Source: an uncultured Eubacteriales bacterium
GTDB lineage: Bacteria; Bacillota; Clostridia; Peptostreptococcales; Anaerovoracaceae
DNA: 64,000 nucleotides
Assembly: GCA_902773665.1 (NCBI GenBank)
Contig: CACYFF010000004.1
Location: 1-64,000 of the forward strand
Direction of reading: 5' to 3'
Positions 42,382-49,397 of the stretch are shown here, in pieces; position 1 is the stretch's first letter; each line of letters begins with the position of its first letter. A program made the position numbers and the translations under genes. Below the pieces are notes generated by a model. The model saw nothing but the letters and a program-made list of their open reading frames with translations. It did no database searches and was not told the DNA's origin.

Positions 42382-42891
42382 TTATTCCGATCTTAACGAA
42401 AACGTAACTTCCACGTTTCCGTCGCCAAGGATCTCTTTCAGTTCTGCCTGGGTCAGGCCCTGCACCTTGCCGAGACGGGTAAACCGCCAGCTGTTTCTGT
42501 CGTAATAGATGGTGATCTGATTCCCCTGATACAGGATGAGGTCGCCGGGTCTTGTCGTAATGCTTTCGTCGTTGGTCGGGAGGGACGTACCCAGGGGCCC
42601 GACCTTCTCGAAATTGCCGTAGTCGTGCATGGATACCGTTACGTCGCCTTCCTGCAGCAGCGCGAGAAATGCATCCGCTGAGGAGTTCTCTTCCGGCTGG
42701 ATCTCCAGCACCGAATCGCCGATCTTCGCATAGATCATCGTGGTTTCTTCCTTCTCTTCTTCCGTTTCTTCGGGTTCTGTTATCGTAACCGTTCCAGCGC
42801 CCGATCCGCTGGTGTTCTCGTCCGCCGCGCAGGCGGTCTGAAAGGACAGGAGGATCAGAAGCAGAACGAGCAGCAGCCGTTTCTTATCCAT
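42382..42891 (-). CDS. Exported cyclophilin-like fold protein
   Basis: A 169-aa protein with an N-terminal signal (KKRLLLVLLLILLSFQTACA), in which the Cys could be a lipoprotein site although the preceding residues are a weak lipobox. An acidic Glu/Thr linker (about 38-50) leads to a ~115-residue domain with the pattern of the cyclophilin-like (DUF369-type) family: YAKIGDSVLEI, SMHDYGNFEKVG and GDLILYQGNQITIYYD. The family has a cyclophilin-like barrel but no proven isomerase activity. It starts 11 bp after the hydrolase gene and shares its transcript. Confidence 0.78.
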   Translation of the reverse strand: MDKKRLLLVLLLILLSFQTACAADENTSGSGAGTVTITEPEETEEEKEETTMIYAKIGDSVLEIQPEENSSADAFLALLQEGDVTVSMHDYGNFEKVGPLGTSLPTNDESITTRPGDLILYQGNQITIYYDRNSWRFTRLGKVQGLTQAELKEILGDGNVEVTFSLRSE

Positions 42892-42902
42892 GGAGCCGCC
42901 CC

Positions 42903-43904
42903 TTATTTCAGATATTCCGTAAAGAAGCTTTCCAGCTTATCGAAGGGGATCGCGCCGTTCTTGCCGCCGTCATACAGATCGGTATGAGAGGCGCCGGGGA
43001 TGATCAGCAGCTCCTTGTTGTCCGTGTACTTGCTGTCCTTCACCATGTTGGCATAGGCATCCTTGCCGAAGTAGCAGGAGTGGGCTGCATCGCCGTGCAT
43101 CACCAGAACGGCAGAGCGGATCTCGTTCGAATACTGCAGGATCGGCTGGTTGATAAAGGATTCGCAGCCGATGACATTCCAGCCGCCGTTGGAATTCAGG
43201 GATCTCGCGTGGTAGCCGTGGCCGGTCTTGTAATAGTCATAGTAATCCTTTACGAAGTAAGGCGCATCTTCCGGCAGGGGATCGACCACGCCGCCGCCGA
43301 GGGTGTATTCGCCGGCTTTCAGATCTGCCAGGCGCTGGGCGCACATGGCGGCCTTCTTCTGGTAGCGGGCTTCTTCGCTGTCTTCCGAATCGAAGTATCC
43401 CTTGGCGTTGACCCGGGTCATGTCGTACATGGTGGAGGCGACGGTCGCCTTGATGCGGGTGTCCAGCGCAGCCGTGTTGAGCGCCATCCCGCCCCAGCCG
43501 CAGATGCCGATAATGCCGATGCGGTCGGGGTCGACCTTTTCGCAGATGGACAGGAAGTCTACCGCTGCCATGAAATCTTCGGTATTGATATCAGGAGATG
43601 CCATATAGCGCACGTTGCCGCCGCTCTCGCCGGTGAAGGAGGGGTCAAAGGCGAGCGTCAGGAAACCGCGTTCCGCCATGGTCTGCGCATACAGGCCGGA
43701 GCATTGTTCCTTGACCGCGCCGAAGGGTCCGCAGACCGCGATCGCAGGAAGTTTGCCTTCCGCCTCTTTGGGTACGTACAGATCCGCTGCCAGCGTAATG
43801 CCGTAGCGGTTTACAAAGGTCACCTTGCAATGGTCGACCTTTTCGCTCTTCGGGAAGGTCTTGTCCCATTCCTGTGTCAGTTTGAGTTCTTCTTTGTACA
43901 TCAT
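42903..43904 (-). CDS. Alpha/beta hydrolase with putative Cys nucleophile
   Basis: A 333-aa alpha/beta hydrolase. The strand-turn-helix after beta5 reads GIIGICGWGGMALNTA, so the nucleophile position is Cys rather than Ser, as in dienelactone hydrolases. The acid and His are probably in VLMHGDAAHSC and IIPGASHTDLYD. The N-terminal part (VTFVNRYGITLAADLYVPKEAEGKLPAIAV) is typical of the DLH/YcjY-like group. AAAGGAGAG precedes the ATG. It is second in a three-gene unit opposite a LysR gene, which probably controls it. Confidence 0.82.
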   Translation of the reverse strand: MMYKEELKLTQEWDKTFPKSEKVDHCKVTFVNRYGITLAADLYVPKEAEGKLPAIAVCGPFGAVKEQCSGLYAQTMAERGFLTLAFDPSFTGESGGNVRYMASPDINTEDFMAAVDFLSICEKVDPDRIGIIGICGWGGMALNTAALDTRIKATVASTMYDMTRVNAKGYFDSEDSEEARYQKKAAMCAQRLADLKAGEYTLGGGVVDPLPEDAPYFVKDYYDYYKTGHGYHARSLNSNGGWNVIGCESFINQPILQYSNEIRSAVLVMHGDAAHSCYFGKDAYANMVKDSKYTDNKELLIIPGASHTDLYDGGKNGAIPFDKLESFFTEYLK

Positions 43905-43925
43905 GGTCTTGCTCTCCTTTGCTGT

Positions 43926-44162
43926 TTATCCGATGATCGTGTTCTTTGTCTTTTCTGTCTGCCGGATCAGATAATCCAGGCAGTCTACTTTGCGCTGGCT
44001 TTCGTGAAGCTCCTCCATCCGGCTGCATCTGCACCTGCGAAGATGGCGGACCAATGCGTCGGGATCCTTCAGATCGCAGAGCCTTTCCGCATCCCGGATC
44101 TCTTTCGGCGTGCATCCGGCATCTTCCAGCCCGGTGAGGATCTGTTTATAATCCTGTTCCAT
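43926..44162 (-). CDS. Small Cys-rich protein of unknown function
   Basis: A 78-aa soluble, charged protein (MEQDYKQILTGLEDAGCTPK...). It is mostly helical by appearance and contains four Cys (CTPKE, RLCDL, RCRCSR is a pair) plus one in KVDCLDY, which could bind a metal. No family is recognised; its start resembles the C-terminal helical part of MerR-like proteins. AGGAGAAG precedes the ATG at 44162; an extension to 44180 lacks a ribosome site. It leads the hydrolase gene by 21 bp. Confidence 0.6.
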   Translation of the reverse strand: MEQDYKQILTGLEDAGCTPKEIRDAERLCDLKDPDALVRHLRRCRCSRMEELHESQRKVDCLDYLIRQTEKTKNTIIG

Positions 44163-44234
44163 ATTTCTTCTCCTGTGCACGTTTTTCTTACAAGGTCAGT
44201 ATAAGGGCTTGGAGAAATCCGCGCTAATGGTTAT

Positions 44235-44256
44235 AATGAATATCATGATATTCATT
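44235..44256. promoter_or_regulatory. 22-bp perfect palindrome, likely LysR operator
   Basis: A perfect palindrome with the core GAATATCATGATATTC (44238-44253 region) lies in the divergent gap between the 78-aa gene and the LysR gene and overlaps a TATAAT box at 44232-44237. A further half-site GAATATC occurs at 44261-44267. Confidence 0.8.
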
Positions 44257-44298
44257 TTTGGAATATCAAAAGAGACGAGAAAGGGAGGGTCATGACCC

Positions 44299-45177
44299 GT
44301 GGAGATCCGTACATTGCGATATTTTATGGCAGTTGCCAGGGAAGAGAACATGACAAGGGCGGCAGAGCAGCTGCACGTTTCGCAGCCGACTCTATCCAAG
44401 GCGTTAAGATCCCTGGAGGAAGAGCTGGGAAAGAAGCTGTTTACCCGGCACAGTTTCAGCATAAAGCTCACAGAAGAAGGGGTGCTGCTCCGCAACCGGG
44501 CCGAAGACCTGGTGAGCATGGCGGATAAGATCGAGCAGGAATTTCTGTCTCTGGATGATATCTCCGGCGGGGACATCTATTTCGGACTGGCGGAGACATA
44601 TCAGATCCGCTATCTCGCCAGGGAGATCCGCCGGTTTAAGGAATTGTATCCGGATCTGCGCTACCACATCACCAGCGGCGACACCGAGCAGGTGACGGAA
44701 AAGCTGGACAAGGGGCTCCTGGACTTCGCCGTGATCTGCGAAACACCGGATGACCGCAAGTATCACCATATCCTCTTCCCGGAATCGGACTATTTCGGCG
44801 TCGTTCTGCCCAAGGACTCTCCTCTGGCAGAAAAAGCATCCATTACGGCAGAGGACCTTGCGGGCCTTCCTCTCTTCTGTTCCGAGCAGAGCTGGGAGAA
44901 CGACATCCGCCCCTGGGCAAAGGAATTTTTCGACCAATTCCATATGGAAGGATCCTTCCGGCTTTCCTACAACGGCTCCTTGTTTGCCAGAGAAGGGCTG
45001 GGACTGCTCCTTACGCTGAACGACCTGGTCGACACCTCTCCGGAGAGCGGCATGGTCTTCCGGCCTCTGTCGCCCCATCTGGAGATGAAGATGTACCTGA
45101 TCTGGAAAAAGTATCAGAACTTCACCCCCATCGCAGAGCGCTTTTTGAAGCAGCTGCAGCAGTCGTTTGCGGAGTAA
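44299..45177 (+). CDS. LysR-family transcriptional regulator
   Basis: A 292-aa regulator. The N-terminal winged helix is standard (MEIRTLRYFMAVAREENMTRAAEQLHVSQPTLSKALRSLEEELGKKLF written here only in part: AAEQLHVSQPTLSKALRSLE), and residues 90-290 are the ligand-binding domain (GDIYFGLAETYQIRYLAREI). The start is a GTG at 44299 preceded by GGGAGGG. It faces the hydrolase unit across a palindromic operator and should regulate both that unit and itself. The inducer is unknown. Confidence 0.9.
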   Translation: MEIRTLRYFMAVAREENMTRAAEQLHVSQPTLSKALRSLEEELGKKLFTRHSFSIKLTEEGVLLRNRAEDLVSMADKIEQEFLSLDDISGGDIYFGLAETYQIRYLAREIRRFKELYPDLRYHITSGDTEQVTEKLDKGLLDFAVICETPDDRKYHHILFPESDYFGVVLPKDSPLAEKASITAEDLAGLPLFCSEQSWENDIRPWAKEFFDQFHMEGSFRLSYNGSLFAREGLGLLLTLNDLVDTSPESGMVFRPLSPHLEMKMYLIWKKYQNFTPIAERFLKQLQQSFAE

Positions 45178-45185
45178 AAAATAAT

Positions 45186-45238
45186 ACAAGGGGACAGGTA
45201 CGCTGTGTCGTGCACACAGTGTTCCTGTCCCCTTATGT
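45186..45238. repeat. REP-like palindrome, copy 2
   Basis: An imperfect inverted repeat that starts ACAAGGGGACAGGTACGCTG and ends with GTTCCTGTCCCCTTATGT, clearly related to the perfect palindrome at 42321. It follows the LysR gene. Confidence 0.88.
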
Positions 45239-45251
45239 TTTATATGCTTTT

Positions 45252-45458
45252 CTATTCTGCGAAGAGCAGATACAGGAAGGTTACGATCTGCGCTCTGGTG
45301 CAGGGTTCAATGGCTCCGAAGGGGCAGTTCTGCAGGCATGCGCCGTCCGGATAGTTGACTTCCACGCTTTCTGGCTGTCTGGTGATGACCGGACCCCCTT
45401 CTGATGAATGCATAAAACTGTAATATCTTGCTTTAAAGTATAGACCTATTTTTTCCAT
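45252..45458 (-). pseudogene. SLH-domain gene fragment carrying a hydB-derived patch
   Basis: A 68-codon frame. Its C-terminal end reads YPDG, then GACLQNCPFGAIEP, then CTRAQIVTFLYLLF. YPDG and CTRAQIVTFLY are the two halves of a normal SLH repeat. The segment between them is not SLH: 43 nt (45303-45345, minus strand) are identical to the ferredoxin-encoding 3' end of hydB (37434-37476). The fragment lacks a signal peptide and a whole domain, so it is treated as the decayed end of an SLH gene altered by a templated insertion. Expression cannot be excluded. Apart from this and the palindrome, the 45178-45512 gap holds only a TATAAT box at 45466-45471. Confidence 0.65.
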
Positions 45459-45512
45459 TATGCAGTATAATTAAAAGAGCAATTATTTCCAATTATGAAA
45501 GAGAGACATTCT

Positions 45513-47396
45513 ATGGATTGGACTTTGACTACAAACGCGCCGGGCAAGATCGTGCTGATGCAGGGCAACGAAGCGATCGTGCGCGGCGCCGTGGAAAGCG
45601 GCATCCATTTTGCCGCGTCTTATCCCGGGTCACCCTCGTCGCAGATCCTCGGCATGCTGGGCAAGATCGCCAAAGAGCGCAATTTCTACGCCCAGTGGGC
45701 TACCAACGAGATCGCGGCGTTCCAGGCTTGCCTGGGCACGAGTTTCGCCGGGGCCCGGTCGATCTGCATCGTAAAGCAGAACGGCCTTTTGTGCATCGCC
45801 GACGCCCTGTTCTGTGCGGCGCAGCACGGCATTAAGGGCGGTGTCGTCGTGGTAACGAGCGATGACCCCAGCGCGCACTCCAGCACGAACGAGTTCGACT
45901 CGCGCCATATGGCGCTGTCCGCCTCCATCCCCATGCTCGAGCCCACGAACATGCAGGAGGCGAAGGACATGGTGCCCTACGCCTTCGAGATCTCCGAGCG
46001 GACGAAGCAGGTCGTCATCATCCGGCTCACGACGCGCGTCTGCCACGGCAGAGGTTCGGTGGCCCTGGGCCAGATCCCCGAAACGCAGCGGAAACTGGAC
46101 GTCGTGGACGAATGGGACCGCATGGTGTGTGTCAGCTTCCGCCACCAGGTGATGCTGGATACGCTGGAGGCTGCCAGAGAGCTGTTCGAAGAGAGCCCTT
46201 ACAACCACTACAGCGGACCGGAACATCCGGAAAAGCTGATCGTCGCGGGCGGCACAGGCTGCCTGTATACGAAGGAAGCGCTGCATCTGCTGGGAGATCC
46301 TGCGGACGTGGGACTGCTGGAACTGGGCACGGTCTGGCCGCTGCCCGAGAAGCTGCTTTTGGATAAGCTTCGCACGGCAAAGGAAGTGCTGGCGGTCGAG
46401 GAAGTCGACCCGTTCCTGGAGGACGAACTCCTGCGGCTTGCAGGCCGCGAAGGCCTGGATCTGAAGATCTGGGGACGCAACGAAGGAACGATCAACCGGG
46501 TCGGCGAACTGGATCCGGATCACGTGCTGCCAGCGGTGAGCGCCTTTACAGGCCTGCCGATGCCGCCGCGTCAGAAGACGTCCGACGTGCCTCTTCTTAC
46601 CCGCGATCTGAACTTCTGCGCAGGCTGCCCCCACAGAGCGACGTTCTTCGTGCTCAAGCAGGCGATGCGCCGGGAAAAGGTGCCCGGTATCGTCGTCGGA
46701 GATATCGGCTGCTACTACATGGCAGGTTCGGAAGCGGGCCAGTACGGCTGGCAGGTGAACAACTGCATGGGAAGCGGCATCAACGTGGCGGAAGGCCTCG
46801 GCCAGCTGTCCGCCTACGGCATGGACCAGCCCGTCGTTACGATGTGCGGCGACTCCACGTTCTTCCACACCGTGCTGCCGGGTCTGTGCAACGCGAGCTA
46901 TCATAATTCCAACATGCTGCTGATCGTGCTGGACAACTCTGCGACGGCCATGACCGGCTTCCAGCCCCACCCGGGCACCGGTCTTACGGCCATGGGCGAC
47001 GAAGTAAAGCCCATGAGCATCCGCGCGATCTGCGAAGCCATGAACTGCACGGTGGAGGAGGCCGACCCCTTCGAGATCGAGGAGACGACGGCTCTGCTGA
47101 ACGACATGCTCCACCGCCCGGGTCTGAAGGTCCTCATCATGAAGCAGCCTTGCGCCACGCTGATGGCGAAGAGCCGCAAGGAAAAGGTGACGGTCTGGGT
47201 GGATCAGGACAAATGCCTCGGCGACAACTGCGGCTGCGACCGGTTCTGCTCCAGAGTCTGGGGCTGCCCGGGCAACAGCTGGGATTTCAAGGCCGGCAAG
47301 GCTGTGATCGATCCCGTGAGCTGCGTGGGCTGCGGCGTGTGCGCCAAGCTCTGTCCGCAGGGAGCCATCCAGGTGAAGAAGGAGGCGAGAGCATGA
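45513..47396 (+). CDS. iorA: Indolepyruvate:ferredoxin oxidoreductase, alpha subunit
   Basis: A 627-aa TPP and Fe-S enzyme that oxidatively decarboxylates aryl pyruvates, from transaminated aromatic amino acids, to aryl-acetyl-CoA while reducing ferredoxin. The N-terminal pyrimidine domain starts VLMQGNEAIVRGAVESG, the TPP pyrophosphate site is in GDIGCYYMAG and MCGDSTFFHT, and the last ~60 residues carry Fe-S cysteines (CLGDNCGCDRFCSRVWGCPG and CVGCGVCAKLCP). The ATG at 45513 has an AG-rich stretch before it; an ATG at 45495 in the same frame is also possible. The stop overlaps the iorB start (ATGA). Confidence 0.94.
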   Translation: MDWTLTTNAPGKIVLMQGNEAIVRGAVESGIHFAASYPGSPSSQILGMLGKIAKERNFYAQWATNEIAAFQACLGTSFAGARSICIVKQNGLLCIADALFCAAQHGIKGGVVVVTSDDPSAHSSTNEFDSRHMALSASIPMLEPTNMQEAKDMVPYAFEISERTKQVVIIRLTTRVCHGRGSVALGQIPETQRKLDVVDEWDRMVCVSFRHQVMLDTLEAARELFEESPYNHYSGPEHPEKLIVAGGTGCLYTKEALHLLGDPADVGLLELGTVWPLPEKLLLDKLRTAKEVLAVEEVDPFLEDELLRLAGREGLDLKIWGRNEGTINRVGELDPDHVLPAVSAFTGLPMPPRQKTSDVPLLTRDLNFCAGCPHRATFFVLKQAMRREKVPGIVVGDIGCYYMAGSEAGQYGWQVNNCMGSGINVAEGLGQLSAYGMDQPVVTMCGDSTFFHTVLPGLCNASYHNSNMLLIVLDNSATAMTGFQPHPGTGLTAMGDEVKPMSIRAICEAMNCTVEEADPFEIEETTALLNDMLHRPGLKVLIMKQPCATLMAKSRKEKVTVWVDQDKCLGDNCGCDRFCSRVWGCPGNSWDFKAGKAVIDPVSCVGCGVCAKLCPQGAIQVKKEARA

Positions 47397-48016
47397 AAAA
47401 ACTGATGTATGACCCGCTGAACATCGTCATCTGCGGCATCGGCGGTCAGGGCAACGTGCTGGCGGCGGAACTCGTGGCCAGCGCCATGAACGACCTGGAA
47501 TACCGCGTCGCGGAAGGCGAGACCTACGGCGCTGCCCAGAGAGGCGGTTCCGTCATGAGCCACGTGCGCGTCTCCGCCGATACGGATCTGGGAGTGCTGA
47601 TCCCCGCAGGGGAGGCTCACTTCATCATCGGCTTCGAACCGCTGGAAACGCTGCGCATCGCGCGGCGCTACGCCAATCCCGGCACCCGCATCATCTACGA
47701 TCCGCGTCCGGTCTATCCCCAGAGCGTGCTGAGAGGCCGCACGGTCTATCCCGATCTGGAAGACCTGAAGGCGGAGATCGACAGCCTCTGCAAGGAGGCG
47801 ATCCAGGTGCCCGCGGCGGACATCGCGCTGGAATGCGGCGATTCGAGAGCGGCAAACATCGCGCTCATCGGCGCGTTCAGCTGCCTGGAAGGCGCACCTT
47901 TGGACACAAAGGCCCTGGAAGAGGTCGTGGCGCAGCGCTTTAAAGGCGCCGTGCTTGCCCTGAATCAGAAGGTGTTCGCCCTCGGGTGCGAAGCGGCAAA
48001 GGAGGCGGTAAGATGA
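47393..48016 (+). CDS. iorB: Indolepyruvate:ferredoxin oxidoreductase, beta subunit
   Basis: A 207-aa gamma-type subunit of 2-oxoacid oxidoreductases. Hallmarks are NIVICGIGGQGNVLAAELVA at the N terminus and GETYGAAQRGGSVMSHVR. It forms the active enzyme with IorA. The ATG at 47393 overlaps the iorA stop and is preceded by AAGGAGG; a longer in-frame start at 47150 would lie deep inside iorA and is rejected. Its own stop overlaps the start of the next small gene, so the four genes of this operon are translationally linked. Confidence 0.93.
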   Translation: MKKLMYDPLNIVICGIGGQGNVLAAELVASAMNDLEYRVAEGETYGAAQRGGSVMSHVRVSADTDLGVLIPAGEAHFIIGFEPLETLRIARRYANPGTRIIYDPRPVYPQSVLRGRTVYPDLEDLKAEIDSLCKEAIQVPAADIALECGDSRAANIALIGAFSCLEGAPLDTKALEEVVAQRFKGAVLALNQKVFALGCEAAKEAVR

Positions 48017-48279
48017 GCGAAAGACTCGTAAACGTCCGGCTGTACGACCCCGAGACCGGCACGGATTGGACCGGCGCGCTGCCTGTGTCCACGCAGATCG
48101 AGGCCCTTACGGACCTGCTGTACGAAAAGAAGCTGAAGGCGTTTCAGCCCATCGGCTACGGATATATTGCGGAGGGTCACCTCTGCAACAACAGATTTAC
48201 CCTGGCGGACTACATGCCGGATGGCGCGGACAAGATCGAGCTGCGCATCTTCGCCTATCCCCAGGTGCTGCAGGGTTAG
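48013..48279 (+). CDS. Small beta-grasp-like (ubiquitin-like) protein in the ior operon
   Basis: An 88-aa protein of unknown function. The predicted order of elements is strand (RLVNVRLYDP), strand (DWTGALPVS), helix (TQIEALTDLLYEKK), strand (GYGYIAEG), strand (HLCNNRFTLADY), strand (KIELRIFAYP), which is the beta-grasp order. TLADYMPDGADKIELRIF resembles the TLSDYNIQ...LHLVLRL end of ubiquitin and the YukD/EsaB group. There is no C-terminal Gly-Gly; it ends PQVLQG. It overlaps iorB by 4 bp and precedes the FrhB-like gene by 15 bp. Fold assignment is an inference from pattern only. Confidence 0.6.
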   Translation: MSERLVNVRLYDPETGTDWTGALPVSTQIEALTDLLYEKKLKAFQPIGYGYIAEGHLCNNRFTLADYMPDGADKIELRIFAYPQVLQG

Positions 48280-48294
48280 GAAGGAGGAGAGACG

Positions 48295-49341
48295 ATGCTG
48301 AGTACGTATGCATTGGATACCCAGGTACTGAAGAAAGATCTCTGCACTTCCTGCGGCGCCTGCCAGGGAATGTGCCCCTACTGGGGAAGCTGGAACGGCC
48401 GCACGGTGTGGCTGTTCGACTGCGACCGCAAAGACGGCCGCTGCCAGGCGTTCTGTCCGCGCATGCCCTACGACAGGGAGGCGCTGCGGGGCAGGTTTTT
48501 CGACGCTGCGGACGTTGACCCGGACATCGGTCCCTGCAAGGGACTGTATCTGGTGCGGTCGGCGGATCCGGCGGATAGAGACGGCGCCCAGCACGGCGGC
48601 ACGGTAACGGCGCTGTTAAAGCTGGCGCTGGCCGAAGGTCTGATCGACGCCGCGGTGTTGAACCATATGAACGGCGACGATCCGGAAGGCTTCCTGGCCA
48701 CGTCTGCCGAAGACATCATGGCCTGCCGGGGCAGTTCTTTCCGCATCGCACCGACACTGGCGAAGCTGAACGAAGCCCTGAAGGCGGACGAATACAAAAA
48801 GATCGCCGTGGTCGGCACCGCGTGCAAGACCCTGGCGACCTATAAGATGCTGGCGAAGCCCTATCCCGACCGGGACAACAACGCGGACAACATCGGTCTG
48901 GTGATCGGTCTGTTCTGCGGCTGGGGCCTGGACTGGGACGGCTTAAAGGAACTGGCGGCGAAGTACGTGCCGCTGGACGAGATCGCCCACATGGACATTC
49001 CTCCCAGCAAGTATCATAGCCTGGTGATTCGGGCGAAGGACGGCCGGGAAGTGAGCGTCGACCTGGACGAGGTGACCCCGCTGGTGCGGCTCGCCTGCAA
49101 GGCCTGCGACGACATGACCGCGGAATTTGCGGATATCTCCGTCGGAAGCGGACGTTCCGCCGACGGCTGGGATGTGGACAAGGGCTGGAACGAGCTCATC
49201 GTCCGTAGCGAGAAGGGCGCGAAGCTCCTGCAGCTGGCCCGCGAAAAAGGCGTGTTGGAGTTTAAGGACATGCCGGAAGGCGGCCTGGATAAACTGAAGA
49301 GAGCCGCAGCCGGAAAGCGCAGCAAAGCCGTAAGAGAATAG
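48295..49341 (+). CDS. FrhB/FdhB-like Fe-S flavoprotein (coenzyme F420 hydrogenase beta family)
   Basis: A 348-aa protein of the FrhB family. It begins with a [4Fe-4S] motif (CTSCGACQGMCPYWG) and further cysteines (CDRKDGRCQAFCPRMPYD), then the family core (QHGGTVTALLKLALAEG, IAVVGTACKTLATYKM and the late CKACDDMTAEFADISVG). In Bacillota, which lack F420, members of this family move electrons between ferredoxin-type donors and flavins. Placed last in the ior operon, it is a candidate electron acceptor for indolepyruvate oxidation. GGAGGAGA precedes the ATG and a terminator follows. Confidence 0.85.
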   Translation: MLSTYALDTQVLKKDLCTSCGACQGMCPYWGSWNGRTVWLFDCDRKDGRCQAFCPRMPYDREALRGRFFDAADVDPDIGPCKGLYLVRSADPADRDGAQHGGTVTALLKLALAEGLIDAAVLNHMNGDDPEGFLATSAEDIMACRGSSFRIAPTLAKLNEALKADEYKKIAVVGTACKTLATYKMLAKPYPDRDNNADNIGLVIGLFCGWGLDWDGLKELAAKYVPLDEIAHMDIPPSKYHSLVIRAKDGREVSVDLDEVTPLVRLACKACDDMTAEFADISVGSGRSADGWDVDKGWNELIVRSEKGAKLLQLAREKGVLEFKDMPEGGLDKLKRAAAGKRSKAVRE

Positions 49342-49345
49342 CAGG

Positions 49346-49392
49346 AAAAGAAAAACGGGGGAGGTTCTTCGAAAGGACCGCCCCCAGTTTTT
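49346..49392. terminator. Bidirectional terminator between the ior operon and the CoA-disulfide reductase gene
   Basis: AACGGGGGAGGTTC pairs imperfectly with GGACCGCCCCCAGTT around a short loop, with an A run on the left and a T run on the right, so it can serve both convergent units. Confidence 0.8.
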
Positions 49393-49397
49393 ATCGT

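Noticed and set aside
47150..47392. Longer form of iorB starting within iorA
   Set aside because: The added 81 codons read iorA sequence in another frame; the ATG at 47393 gives the family's N-terminal glycine-rich motif directly.
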